From Streptacidiphilus melanogenes (GTDB lineage: Bacteria; Actinomycetota; Actinomycetes; Streptomycetales; Streptomycetaceae), in assembly GCF_000787835.1 (NCBI RefSeq), contig NZ_BBPP01000062.1, forward strand, positions 1 to 34,843: a stretch of DNA of 34,843 nucleotides, in the 5' to 3' direction. Positions 6,890 to 13,593 of this stretch are shown in pieces (position 1 is the first letter of the stretch; every line of letters begins with the position of its first letter). Below the pieces are notes generated by a model. It was not told the origin of the DNA. It made no database searches and saw only the letters and a program-made list of their open reading frames with translations. Made by a program: the position numbers and the translations under genes.

Positions 6890-8087
6890 ACGGGGCGGCG
6901 GAGCCGGGGCTCGGCCTCACCCTGGCCAGTTGCTCCCACCGGACCAGACCGGTGAGCAGCGCCGTCGTCACGGCCAGCGCCGTGCCGCCGCCGGACCACC
7001 GCAGCGCGGGGACGCCGGCGGCGAGGATCAGGACCGCTGCGGTGAGGCGGCGCAGCGGCCAGTCGTCGGCCAGCGCGCGGTGGAAGCAGGTCATGCCGAC
7101 GAGGAACAGCGCGACGCCCAGCGGCAGCAGCACGGCCGGGAGCCCGTGCAGGGGCCGGGTGAACGAGTCGAGCGCCTTCTGCATGCCGACCGCCGCGACC
7201 GCGATCCCGAAGACCAGGACGAGGTAGGCGTACCCGAAGGACCAGAGCGCGGCGTGCGGCCGGCGTTCGACCGGGATCCGCTCCAGCAGGGCGGCGCTGT
7301 CCTCCTCCTCGCGGTCGAAGTAGAGCCACCACATCGCCGCGGTCGCCGCCAGCGCGAGCAGCGAGCCGAGCAGGACGGTGGTGAGGTCGTCGAGGCGGCT
7401 CGCGGCTGCGCCGACCTCGGTGATGGACTCGCCCAGCACGATGATCACGGCCAGCCCGTGCCGTTCGACGAAGTGGCCGACGCCCACGGTGAATCCGCCC
7501 ACGCCGGACAGGAACGGCGTGAACCACTCCATCAGGCAGGCCGCCAGCCACACCCAGGCGCGGTGCTCGGCGGGGACGAATCCGGCGGCCAGCACGACCA
7601 GCGCGCTGGCGATGTTGTAGGGGCCGATCCGGAGGATGCCGCGCTGCCCGGACGTGCCCTGGAACCCGACGAAGTGCACCAGCACCACGCCCAGATAGGC
7701 CGCGCCGAAGACCACGCCCCACGGCCCCGGCCCGGCCGCGCGCGGCACGGCCAGCGACATGACGAAGAAGCCCGCCGTGCCGAGCAGCAGGAGCAGCCTC
7801 GGGCCGGTGCGGTCCAGTTCGAGCGCGTTGGTCAGCCAGGCGTAGCCCCCGTACATCCACCAGGTGATCGTCAGCAGCAGCGCCGAGCGGCCCAGCCCCC
7901 CGAGATCCGGGTGCTCGGCCAGGACGCCCGCGATCTGGGTGATGGTGAAGACGAAGACCAGGTCGAAGAAGAGTTCCAGCGACCGCACCGACTCGGCGGC
8001 GTCCGAGGCGGACGGCTCGGGGAAGTGGGAGGGGGACGGCTCGGGGGAGTCGGAGGGGCTTCCGGCGGAGGGAGGGTCCGGCGTCAC
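6870..8087 (-). CDS. LtrA family (low temperature requirement protein A) membrane protein
   Basis: This 405-residue multipass protein has an acidic Ser/Pro-rich N-terminus (about 1-35), then SLELFFDLVFVFTITQ, the signature of the LtrA family, and HGLAVIIVLGESI in the middle. About ten to twelve hydrophobic segments follow one another. The family was named from a Listeria mutant that fails to grow in the cold; its biochemical role is unknown. The start ATG (8085..8087) overlaps the stop of the upstream CGNR gene as ATGA, so translation is probably coupled and the two gene products may act together. The 3' end overlaps the convergent membrane gene by 20 bases. Confidence 0.9.
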   Translation of the reverse strand: MTPDPPSAGSPSDSPEPSPSHFPEPSASDAAESVRSLELFFDLVFVFTITQIAGVLAEHPDLGGLGRSALLLTITWWMYGGYAWLTNALELDRTGPRLLLLLGTAGFFVMSLAVPRAAGPGPWGVVFGAAYLGVVLVHFVGFQGTSGQRGILRIGPYNIASALVVLAAGFVPAEHRAWVWLAACLMEWFTPFLSGVGGFTVGVGHFVERHGLAVIIVLGESITEVGAAASRLDDLTTVLLGSLLALAATAAMWWLYFDREEEDSAALLERIPVERRPHAALWSFGYAYLVLVFGIAVAAVGMQKALDSFTRPLHGLPAVLLPLGVALFLVGMTCFHRALADDWPLRRLTAAVLILAAGVPALRWSGGGTALAVTTALLTGLVRWEQLARVRPSPGSAAPFRSPDA

Positions 8088-8677
8088 GAACCGACGCCGA
8101 CTCCGCCGCGCTCGGCCTCCGCGGGCGGCGAGGTGCGCTGCCGTGCCCGGTAGGCGGCGACGTGCAGGCGGTTGCCGCAGGTGCGGCTGTCGCAGTAGCG
8201 GCGGGAGCGGTTGCGGGAGAGGTCCACGAAGACGCGCACGCAGTCGGGGGCCTCGCAGTGGCGCAGCCGGTCACGCTCCCCGGCGACGATCACCATCGAG
8301 AGGGCGATCCCGGACTCGGCGGCCAGCCGGTCGGCGAGGGCCGCGCCGGGCGCGAAGTAGTGGACGTGCCAGTCGTGGCCGTCGTGGTCGGTCAGCCGAG
8401 GCGTGGTCCCGGCCCGCGCGATCATCGCGTTCAGCAGCTCGGCGGCGTCCCGGGTGCTCGTCGCGTCGAGCACCTCCCAGAACTGCTGCCGCAGCCGGCG
8501 TACGGCGTCCAGGTCGGCCTGGGTGAGCTGGCCGACGTCGCTCAGCTCGCGCCGGACGACGAACCCGCGCAGTGCGGCGAGATCGGACAGCCCCTCGTGG
8601 CCGCAGGCCTGAGGGGAGGTGTTCAGCAGTTCCACCAGCGCGTCGAGTGCGCACTCGGTGTCGTGGGTGATCAGCAC
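8084..8677 (-). CDS. CGNR zinc-finger / ABATE-domain protein, putative transcription regulator
   Basis: The protein opens with LITHDTECALDALVELLNT, typical of the ABATE domain (DUF1470), and ends with the CGNR zinc finger (ligands in HCEAPDCVRVF and YCDSRTCGNRLHVAAYRARQR). Such proteins are proposed stress-related DNA-binding regulators. I chose the GTG at 8675..8677 (197 residues) because AGGAG stands 7 bases before it. A longer frame to an ATG at 8761 (225 residues) has no good ribosome binding site, and its first codons overlap a promoter-like TGAACG-N18-TAGGCT. The stop overlaps the LtrA start, so the regulator may control or sense something connected with that membrane protein. Confidence 0.87.
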   Translation of the reverse strand: MLITHDTECALDALVELLNTSPQACGHEGLSDLAALRGFVVRRELSDVGQLTQADLDAVRRLRQQFWEVLDATSTRDAAELLNAMIARAGTTPRLTDHDGHDWHVHYFAPGAALADRLAAESGIALSMVIVAGERDRLRHCEAPDCVRVFVDLSRNRSRRYCDSRTCGNRLHVAAYRARQRTSPPAEAERGGVGVGS

Positions 8678-8724
8678 GGCGGGGCTCCTGGCTCGTCCGT
8701 ACGTGGCGCGACTGGGTAGCGGAG

Positions 8725-8754
8725 AGCCTACATGCAGCAGCTCGTTGTCGTTCA
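8725..8754 (-). promoter_or_regulatory. Candidate promoter of the CGNR-LtrA operon
   Basis: On the complement TGAACG (8749..8754) and TAGGCT (8725..8730) are 18 bases apart, about 48 bases upstream of the chosen GTG start. If used, the longer reading frame could not be translated in full. Confidence 0.4.
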
Positions 8755-8927
8755 TGTCCACGCCGAGTCGGTCGGCGCCGCTCGGTCGTGCAAAGACGAC
8801 GCCGCCGCGACCGGATCGATCGCAGCGGCGTTCCCTGCTGCGCCGCGCGCCCCCGAGTCAGCACGCATGCGCATCTGTGAAAAGCGGTATGTGGGCTTCG
8901 GACGCCCGGATCACGGGCGCCTTCCCC

Positions 8928-9341
8928 TCAGCTCTCGGCCAGGATGTGGCTCAGCTCCCTGTCCAGGTCGAAGTGGCGATGCTCCGTCCCCGGGGGGACG
9001 GCGGCGTCGGTGCGCTTGAGGAAGGACTCCAGCGCTCGCGCCGGGGCCTCCAGCAGGGCTTCTCCTTCCGGAGAGCTCAGGGCGATGCAGACGACTCCCT
9101 GTCCGTGGCTGCGTGAGGGCCACACCCGGACATCGCCGGTCCCGGTCGGCCGGTGCAGCCCCTCCGCGAGGAGGTCGCGGGCGAACACCCAGTCGACGGT
9201 CTCGTCGGCGCCCGTGTGGAAGGTGGCATGCACGGCATAGGGGTCGGCCGTGTCGTAGCGCAGCCCCGCCGGAACGGGGAGGGAAGACTCGCTCGACACG
9301 ATGAGGCGCAGGTGCAGCTCGCAGCTGACCGTGGTGTTCAT
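8928..9341 (-). CDS. ssgB: SsgB, sporulation-specific cell division activator
   Basis: The 137-residue product starting MNTTVSCELHLRLIVSSESS has the length and sequence I know for SsgB of Streptomyces (SCO1541 in S. coelicolor). It is a small SsgA-like cytoplasmic protein with no catalytic site. SsgB is reported to bind FtsZ and mark future septum sites in aerial hyphae after recruitment by SsgA. The ATG at 9339..9341 is fixed by this conserved N-terminus; its ribosome binding site (GAAAGG, 12 bases away) is weak. The frame runs a further 40 codons upstream but those are not SsgB-like. A stress-sigma-like promoter and three GTCACA repeats lie upstream, suggesting developmental control. This gene is the best taxonomic marker in the window. 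Confidence 0.96.
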   Translation of the reverse strand: MNTTVSCELHLRLIVSSESSLPVPAGLRYDTADPYAVHATFHTGADETVDWVFARDLLAEGLHRPTGTGDVRVWPSRSHGQGVVCIALSSPEGEALLEAPARALESFLKRTDAAVPPGTEHRHFDLDRELSHILAES

Positions 9342-9398
9342 AAGCGCCAAGGCCTTTCGCTCAGTGTGCGCTCGGGGATCGCACGTCGGCGAACGGAC

Positions 9399-9425
9399 CA
9401 TCCCACCTTCCGGCCCGGTGTAAAC
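9399..9425 (-). promoter_or_regulatory. Candidate sigma-H (SigB-like) promoter of ssgB
   Basis: On the complement GTTTAC (9420..9425) is followed after 15 bases by GGGATG (9399..9404), about 58 bases before the start codon. The pattern resembles the GTTT / GGGTA consensus of the SigB-like stress sigma factors; ssgB of S. coelicolor is reported to depend on sigma-H. The -10 box deviates by T to A. Confidence 0.5.
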
Positions 9426-9472
9426 CCGTCTGTCCGGATTAGTGCGCTGCTGATACCCCATCCGGCTCAGCA

Positions 9473-9496
9473 GTCACAGTTGTCACACGCGTCACA
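9473..9496. promoter_or_regulatory. Three GTCACA direct repeats, candidate MtrA site
   Basis: GTCACA occurs at 9473..9478, 9482..9487 and 9491..9496, an exact 9-bp period. Tandem GTCACAnnn repeats resemble the motif described for the response regulator MtrA of mycobacteria. They lie about 48 bp upstream of the ssgB promoter candidate and 130 bp before the first tRNA-Val(CAC). Confidence 0.5.
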
Positions 9497-9628
9497 GACT
9501 TGGCTGGTCGGAGGGGGTGGGCGGGTCGTCCGAGGATGGTTACGCGGGTCGTTTTCAGCCACGGCGGGCGCGGGGTCCCGGGCGTGCCGGAGCACGGTCC
9601 GGCATGCGGTAGTGTTTTCCCTGCACCC

Positions 9629-9700
9629 GGGCGATTAGCTCAGTGGGAGAGCGCTTCGTTCACACCGAAGAGGCCACTGGTTCGAACCCAGTATCGCCCA
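9629..9700 (+). tRNA. tRNA-Val (anticodon CAC), first copy
   Basis: Acceptor GGGCGAT/ATCGCCC, anticodon stem CTTCG/CGAAG with loop TTCACAC, T arm ACTGG/CCAGT with TTCGAAC, discriminator A; 72 bases. A -10-like TAGTGT ends 13 bases upstream. CCA is not encoded. Confidence 0.97.
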
Positions 9701-9710
9701 CCCGGATGCG

Positions 9711-9741
9711 AAGGCCCGCAGGTCAGCGACCTGCGGGCCTT
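9711..9741. terminator. 14-bp stem, terminator between tRNA-Val and the isochorismatase-like gene
   Basis: Arms AAGGCCCGCAGGTC (9711..9724) and its perfect complement (9728..9741) enclose an AGC loop, 10 bases after the tRNA. It can serve both the rightward tRNA and the leftward gene ending at 9770. Confidence 0.85.
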
Positions 9742-9769
9742 TGTCGTTCAGAAAGTTCCCCCGGTCGGC

Positions 9770-10207
9770 TCAGTCGAAGGCCACGGCGTCCGCTCCGGCG
9801 ATCACCGCGCCGGCTGTCGCCAGCTCGTGTTCGACCCGGGAGGCGGCGTCGGGGGCGTAACCCTCGTGTGCGCCGGAGACCAGCAGCACGCGGTAGCCGC
9901 GCCTGAGCGCGCTCAGCGCGGTGGTGCGCACCGCCTCCTCGCTCCACACGCCCGCGAGGGCGATCCGGCAGCCGGACGGGAGCGCGTCCGTCAGCGCCGA
10001 GCCGAGGAACGCGTCGTCGGCGGTGTGCTCCACGACCTGCTCGCCCGGCCACGAGCCGAACATCAGCTCCTCTCTCCCCGTGTGCAGGTGGATCACGGGT
10101 GCGCCCTCGTTGCGGGCCTGGTTGAGCAGCGCCCGGAGGGCGGCGGCCACGGAGGGGGAGAGCAGCATGTCGCGCTGCGCGTCGAGGAGGACGAGCACGG
10201 TGGGCAT
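9770..10207 (-). CDS. Isochorismatase-fold protein lacking the catalytic cysteine
   Basis: The 145-residue protein follows the isochorismatase/nicotinamidase cysteine hydrolase fold: LVLLDAQRDML with the conserved Asp D9, HLHTGREELMFGSWPGE, then GVWSEEAVRTTALSALRRGY, which aligns with the family's GxxxxxCVxxTAxxA segment. The nucleophilic Cys is replaced by Ala (A92), and no Lys is seen near residues 58-65 where the second triad residue should be. It is therefore probably not a working hydrolase of the usual kind and may be a binding or regulatory relative. The start MPTVLV at 10207 matches the family's N-terminal strand; a 24-codon longer frame adds nothing recognisable. It is oriented against two tRNA-Val(CAC) genes on either side. 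Confidence 0.75.
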   Translation of the reverse strand: MPTVLVLLDAQRDMLLSPSVAAALRALLNQARNEGAPVIHLHTGREELMFGSWPGEQVVEHTADDAFLGSALTDALPSGCRIALAGVWSEEAVRTTALSALRRGYRVLLVSGAHEGYAPDAASRVEHELATAGAVIAGADAVAFD

Positions 10208-10249
10208 GTCTTCACGGTAGCACTGGTGTTCGATTCGTTCGAGGCGAAA

Positions 10250-10300
10250 CGCCGCCGCCGGGAAAGCGTTTTTCGGCATCGGCCCTGGCAGTGCTAATGT
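10250..10300 (+). promoter_or_regulatory. Promoter region of the second tRNA-Val(CAC)
   Basis: TAATGT at 10295..10300 is a good -10 box 13 bases before the tRNA. The -35 position (about 10272..10277, TTCGGC) is a poor match, so only the -10 call is supported. Confidence 0.45.
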
Positions 10301-10313
10301 TCTCTGCGTGCCC

Positions 10314-10385
10314 GGGCGATTAGCTCAGTGGGAGAGCGCTTCGTTCACACCGAAGAGGCCACTGGTTCGAAACCAGTATCGCCCA
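10314..10385 (+). tRNA. tRNA-Val (anticodon CAC), second copy
   Basis: The body is identical to the copy at 9629 except for one T-loop base (TTCGAAA instead of TTCGAAC). The anticodon loop is TTCACAC and the length 72 bases. Both copies keep all stems, so both should be functional. Confidence 0.97.
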
Positions 10386-10397
10386 CCCGTGCAGCAC

Positions 10398-10427
10398 CTG
10401 AAGGCCCCTCAGCTGAGGGGCCTTCAG
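10398..10427. terminator. Perfect 30-bp palindrome, bidirectional terminator
   Basis: CTGAAGGCCCCTCAG (10398..10412) is followed directly by its complement (10413..10427). It lies 12 bases after tRNA-Val and 4 bases from the stop codon of the convergent exonuclease gene, so it can end both transcripts. Confidence 0.85.
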
Positions 10428-10431
10428 TCGT

Positions 10432-11157
10432 TCAGGCCGCCTGCTCCAGTGGCAGGCGCAGCGGCCAGGCCGGCTCGACCCGGGCGGGGGTGCCGCTCCG
10501 GGCGAACCACTGCTCCAGCCCCCGCGCCTGGGCCGCGTGCCAGACCGCCTGGCGCAGGTGCAGCTCGGCGGCGCTCAGTCCCTCCAGCATGCCGCGGTGA
10601 CGCCGGCCTATCGCCCGCGCCAACTCCAGTGCGGCGGTGGCGTCCGCCGCGGCGTCGTGCGCGTCGGTCAGTGGCACCTCGTAGTGTGCGCACAGGGCGG
10701 TCAGCGTCCGGCGCCCCTTGCGGTAGCGGTCGACATGGCGGTCGACCACCCACGGGTCGACGACCAACAGGGGCGAGCCGGACGTGTACTGAGCAAGCGT
10801 CAGGCCCCGATGCCGACGCAGCTCGCGGTCCAGCAGGGTGAGGTCGTACGGGGCGTTCATCACCACCAGCGGACGCCCCGTGCGAGCGTTTTCGGCCAGT
10901 GTCCGCGCGATCTCCTCCACCGCCGGGCCGGGCGCCGCGCCGTGCTCGCGCGCCCAGGCGTCGGTGAGGCCGTGCACGGCGGTGGCCTGCGCCGGGATCG
11001 GCAGGCCCGGGTCGACGACCCAGTCCTGACGCAGCAGCGGGCCTCCCGGCCGCTCCTGGACCACCAGCGCGGCCGTCACGATCCGGTCGCGTTCCACGTC
11101 CACGCCGGTCGTCTCGGTGTCGAAGGACGCGAGCGCGCCCTCGTACCAGAGCGTCAT
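10432..11157 (-). CDS. DnaQ-like DEDDh 3'-5' exonuclease
   Basis: The 241-residue protein has the full set of metal-binding residues of the DEDDh exonuclease family: SFDTETTG with D13 and E15, NAPYDLTLLDRE with D105, and HDAAAD with H167 and D172. These enzymes remove nucleotides from DNA or RNA 3' ends. The ATG at 11155..11157 has GGGAGG 8 bases upstream. After the domain (about 1-185) comes a tail of some 55 residues (LHLRQAVWHAAQARGLEQWF) not shared with the epsilon proofreading subunit. No polymerase subunit gene is near, so a repair or RNA-processing role is as likely as proofreading. It is divergent from the DUF4365 gene, with a promoter at 11250..11277. Confidence 0.9.
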   Translation of the reverse strand: MTLWYEGALASFDTETTGVDVERDRIVTAALVVQERPGGPLLRQDWVVDPGLPIPAQATAVHGLTDAWAREHGAAPGPAVEEIARTLAENARTGRPLVVMNAPYDLTLLDRELRRHRGLTLAQYTSGSPLLVVDPWVVDRHVDRYRKGRRTLTALCAHYEVPLTDAHDAAADATAALELARAIGRRHRGMLEGLSAAELHLRQAVWHAAQARGLEQWFARSGTPARVEPAWPLRLPLEQAA

Positions 11158-11249
11158 CCCCGACCGCCTCCCTCGCCTTCCCCGAACTGCTCCGCCGCCG
11201 GTCAGCGCCTCCGCCATCCCCCGAGGACGGCGGAAGCGCTCACGATCGG

Positions 11250-11277
11250 GTGATACCCGGTCACTTTCCGCATTCAA
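11250..11277 (-). promoter_or_regulatory. Candidate promoter with overlapping palindrome, exonuclease gene
   Basis: On the complement TTGAAT (11272..11277) and TATCAC (11250..11255) are 16 bases apart. The -10 box lies in the small palindrome CGGGT-GAT-ACCCG (11247..11259), a possible operator. About 90 bases of leader follow. Confidence 0.45.
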
Positions 11278-11394
11278 CCCTCGATCTGCCATGCGTTTTT
11301 TCGTTTCATGCCATCGGCCGGTGGAAAGACCGGAATTGACGGGGTGTCCGGGACCGGGCGGGCTTCCCCGTCGCCCAGACCGAGAGCGGCAGTG

Positions 11395-11958
11395 ATGGCA
11401 ATCTCCCTGCCCGAGCCGGCCGAGCGACCGGACGACGGGCGCACGCTTCGCGGCCAACTGGCCGTCACTTCCTGCATGGAGACGATGCAGGTCGGCTATC
11501 TGCACGCAGTGGCCGCCGCGGCGGGCTGCGCGCTTGCCTCGCCCTTCCCCGACAACGGGATCGACTGGCATCTCAGCCACGGCAGTCCGCTGCACATCGA
11601 GGACGACGAGGTCACCATCAAGGTCCAGCTGAAGTGCACCTACCAGATCGCGCCGAATCCGGGCGGGCCCTCGTTCGGCTTCACGCTCGACAACGAGCAC
11701 CTGCGCAAACTCGCGCATCCGCGGGTCGCGGTCCACAAGATCCTCGTCGTCATGCTGGTGCCGCGGGAGGTCGACCGGTGGCTGCTGGCCCAACCCGACC
11801 GGCTGGAACTGCGGCACTGCTGCTACTGGGTGAACCTGGCCGGCCATCCCGTCACCGGGCGGCGGCGGACGAATGTCCGGATACCGACTCAGCAGGTCTT
11901 CGACGATCGCGCACTGTGCGCCATCATGGCGCGTGTGGGGGCAGGCGAGCGGCCCTGA
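11395..11958 (+). CDS. DUF4365 domain protein (possible PD-(D/E)XK-type nuclease fold)
   Basis: The 187-residue protein carries the DUF4365 pattern: GYLHAVAAAAGCALASPFPDNGIDWH, then a strand with KVQLKCTY. D57 followed by Q78-x-K80 mimics the PD-(D/E)XK nuclease core with Gln in place of Glu, a variant seen in some of these nucleases; activity is inference. Cys pairs HCCYW near residue 142 are notable. The start is ATG at 11395 (GTG at 11392 is equally possible); the ribosome binding site is weak (GAGAG). It precedes the 426-residue unknown gene by 79 bases in the same direction and is divergent from a 3'-5' exonuclease. DUF4365 proteins are found in both core genomes and defence islands. Confidence 0.75.
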   Translation: MAISLPEPAERPDDGRTLRGQLAVTSCMETMQVGYLHAVAAAAGCALASPFPDNGIDWHLSHGSPLHIEDDEVTIKVQLKCTYQIAPNPGGPSFGFTLDNEHLRKLAHPRVAVHKILVVMLVPREVDRWLLAQPDRLELRHCCYWVNLAGHPVTGRRRTNVRIPTQQVFDDRALCAIMARVGAGERP

Positions 11959-12037
11959 TCGACCCGGTCCAGGGCACCCGGCCGCGCAGCGCGGCCACCG
12001 ATCGGCACAGCACCCCACCGGCGCGGGAGGCGAGGGC

Positions 12038-13318
12038 GTGACAGCCAGGCGGCGTGACACCACGGCAGATGCGGTGACCCCCGTGGCGCGCGCCGCCGTA
12101 CGCGCGCGGGGCCCGCGCGCGCCCCTCGCGGACAGCGACGCGACCGGTGACGAGCCGGCCGTCCCCGACGCGAGCCGCGTCGACCCGGACGTGCTCACCA
12201 CCCTGCTGACCCGCCACGGCTGGGTGCGCCGCGGCGGCGCGGGCGGCCGCTACAGCCGCTGGGCGCCGCCGGACGACCAGGAACCCGACACCAGCCTGCT
12301 GGTCCCCGCCGACCGCGGCTTCGACGACAGCGTCGACCTGATCGAGGAGAGCCTCAGCACGCTCGCCCGCTCCGGCGTGCCCTCGGCCCGCGCCATCCTC
12401 GCCGCGCTGCTGGTCCCCGGCGACGAGATCCACTGGCGCCGCGAGGTGCCGGGGGTCGGCGGCGCGGTGTCCTGGGGGAGCGAGACGGAGCTGCGCGAGG
12501 CGGCGACCGCGATGCTCGCGGCCGCCGCGAAGGCCGGACGAGCGCGCTGCGCCTACTTCGGCGCGCGGCTGGACCGCTACGCCGCCCGCTTCCTCGACCG
12601 GGTCCTGGTCGTCGCCCCTGGCACGGGCGCGGGCCTGCTCACCGCGTACACCCCGGCGCCGACGGACCGCCCCGCCGCGACGACGCTCGTGCTCGCCCTG
12701 GAGGCACTGCGCGAGGCCGTCGACCTGCAGCGCGCCACCGGGCGCACGGACGCGTTCGACAACGGCGTCCGGCTCGGGCTGAGCCGGGAGCTGATCTCCT
12801 CCGTCGTGCTGCTGGTGCGCGGCAGCGAGGGCGCGCGGGTGAGCCTGCACTGGTCCGCGCAGGTCGGCCCGCCGCCCGGCTTCGGCAGCCGGCGTCCCGC
12901 GGTCGAGTTCTCGCCCGGCGACCTGCCCGCGCTCACGGACGCGGCGGCGCGCCTCGAAGGCAGCGAGCCCTCGGTCGAAGTCGAGCTCACCGGGGCGGTG
13001 GTGCGGCTCAAGCGCACGGCGCCCGGCGGCGCGGGTACGGTCCGCCTGCGCGTCCTGAGCGGCGCTGACGTGGACGAGGTCCGCGCCAAGCTCTCCGACG
13101 CCGAGTACCGCGTCGCCGTCGCCGCGCACCTCGACGGCACCCCCATCCGCCTGCGCGGCCGTCTGGAACGCAAGGGCGGCTTCCGGCGGGTCGCGGGCGC
13201 GTGCGACGTAACCCCGGTCGACCTGGACGAGGCGGAGCGGGAACGCCTCGCCAAGACCCTCCGCCTCCGCGCCGGCCTGACCGGCGGCAGCGCCGACGCC
13301 GAGGACGAGACGGACTGA
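12038..13318 (+). CDS. Conserved hypothetical protein (426 aa)
   Basis: I do not recognise this protein. The GTG start at 12038 has GGGAGG 9 bases upstream. Residues 1-45 are basic and Ala-rich and probably disordered. At about 50-80 DPDVLTTLLTRHGWVRRGG followed by GRYSRWAPPD looks like a small folded module. The middle (about 100-300) alternates Ala-rich helices and strands. Near the end IRLRGRLERKGGFRRVAG precedes DVTPVDLDEAERERLAK. There is no signal peptide or membrane helix, so it is cytoplasmic. It follows the DUF4365 gene by 79 bases and probably shares its transcript. Composition matches its neighbours, so recent transfer is unlikely. Confidence 0.75.
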   Translation: MTARRRDTTADAVTPVARAAVRARGPRAPLADSDATGDEPAVPDASRVDPDVLTTLLTRHGWVRRGGAGGRYSRWAPPDDQEPDTSLLVPADRGFDDSVDLIEESLSTLARSGVPSARAILAALLVPGDEIHWRREVPGVGGAVSWGSETELREAATAMLAAAAKAGRARCAYFGARLDRYAARFLDRVLVVAPGTGAGLLTAYTPAPTDRPAATTLVLALEALREAVDLQRATGRTDAFDNGVRLGLSRELISSVVLLVRGSEGARVSLHWSAQVGPPPGFGSRRPAVEFSPGDLPALTDAAARLEGSEPSVEVELTGAVVRLKRTAPGGAGTVRLRVLSGADVDEVRAKLSDAEYRVAVAAHLDGTPIRLRGRLERKGGFRRVAGACDVTPVDLDEAERERLAKTLRLRAGLTGGSADAEDETD

Positions 13319-13593
13319 GCCGGTTGCGCCGCCCGGAGGCGCGAGGCGCGGCCGACGTGCGGCTTCCCCCAGCCTCCGGCCGGGAGGCGCCCCCGGCGTG
13401 GGCGGAGCCACCCGGAGCAGTGAGGTCCCGAGCGGACGGGGCGCTCCCCCGGGGGTGGGACTTCGCGCCCACGCGGCGGAGCCGCCGACCAGCAGAGTCG
13501 CGCGCCCCTGAGGAGGGCGACATCCCGGGTACCATCGTGACCGCAGTGCCGAAAGCTGCGCTTCCATGAGGAACCGAGAGTCAGGAGAGTCCG
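13319..13593. repeat. Intergenic region with a second copy of the CCAGCC(T/C)CGGCCGGGAGG repeat
   Basis: The stretch from about 13370 carries CCAGCCTCCGGCCGGGAGG and GCGCCCCC, matching the unit tandemly repeated at 3881..3966. Around 13470 GCGCCCACGCGGCGGAG is the reverse complement of a sequence flanking the first locus, so pieces of the same composite repeat are present in both. CCTCC-GGCCG-GGAGG can form a hairpin and may terminate the upstream gene. TACCAT at 13530..13535 is a possible -10 box for thrS. Confidence 0.6.

Noticed and set aside
5866-8274. 802-codon leftward frame joining the DsbA-like gene with upstream sequence
   Set aside because: Only the last 162 codons are a real protein; the rest is antisense to the gene at 6437 or a shadow of LtrA.
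13319-13593. T-box riboswitch upstream of thrS
   Set aside because: No T-box consensus or specifier structure was seen, and actinobacterial T-boxes are known mainly before ileS.
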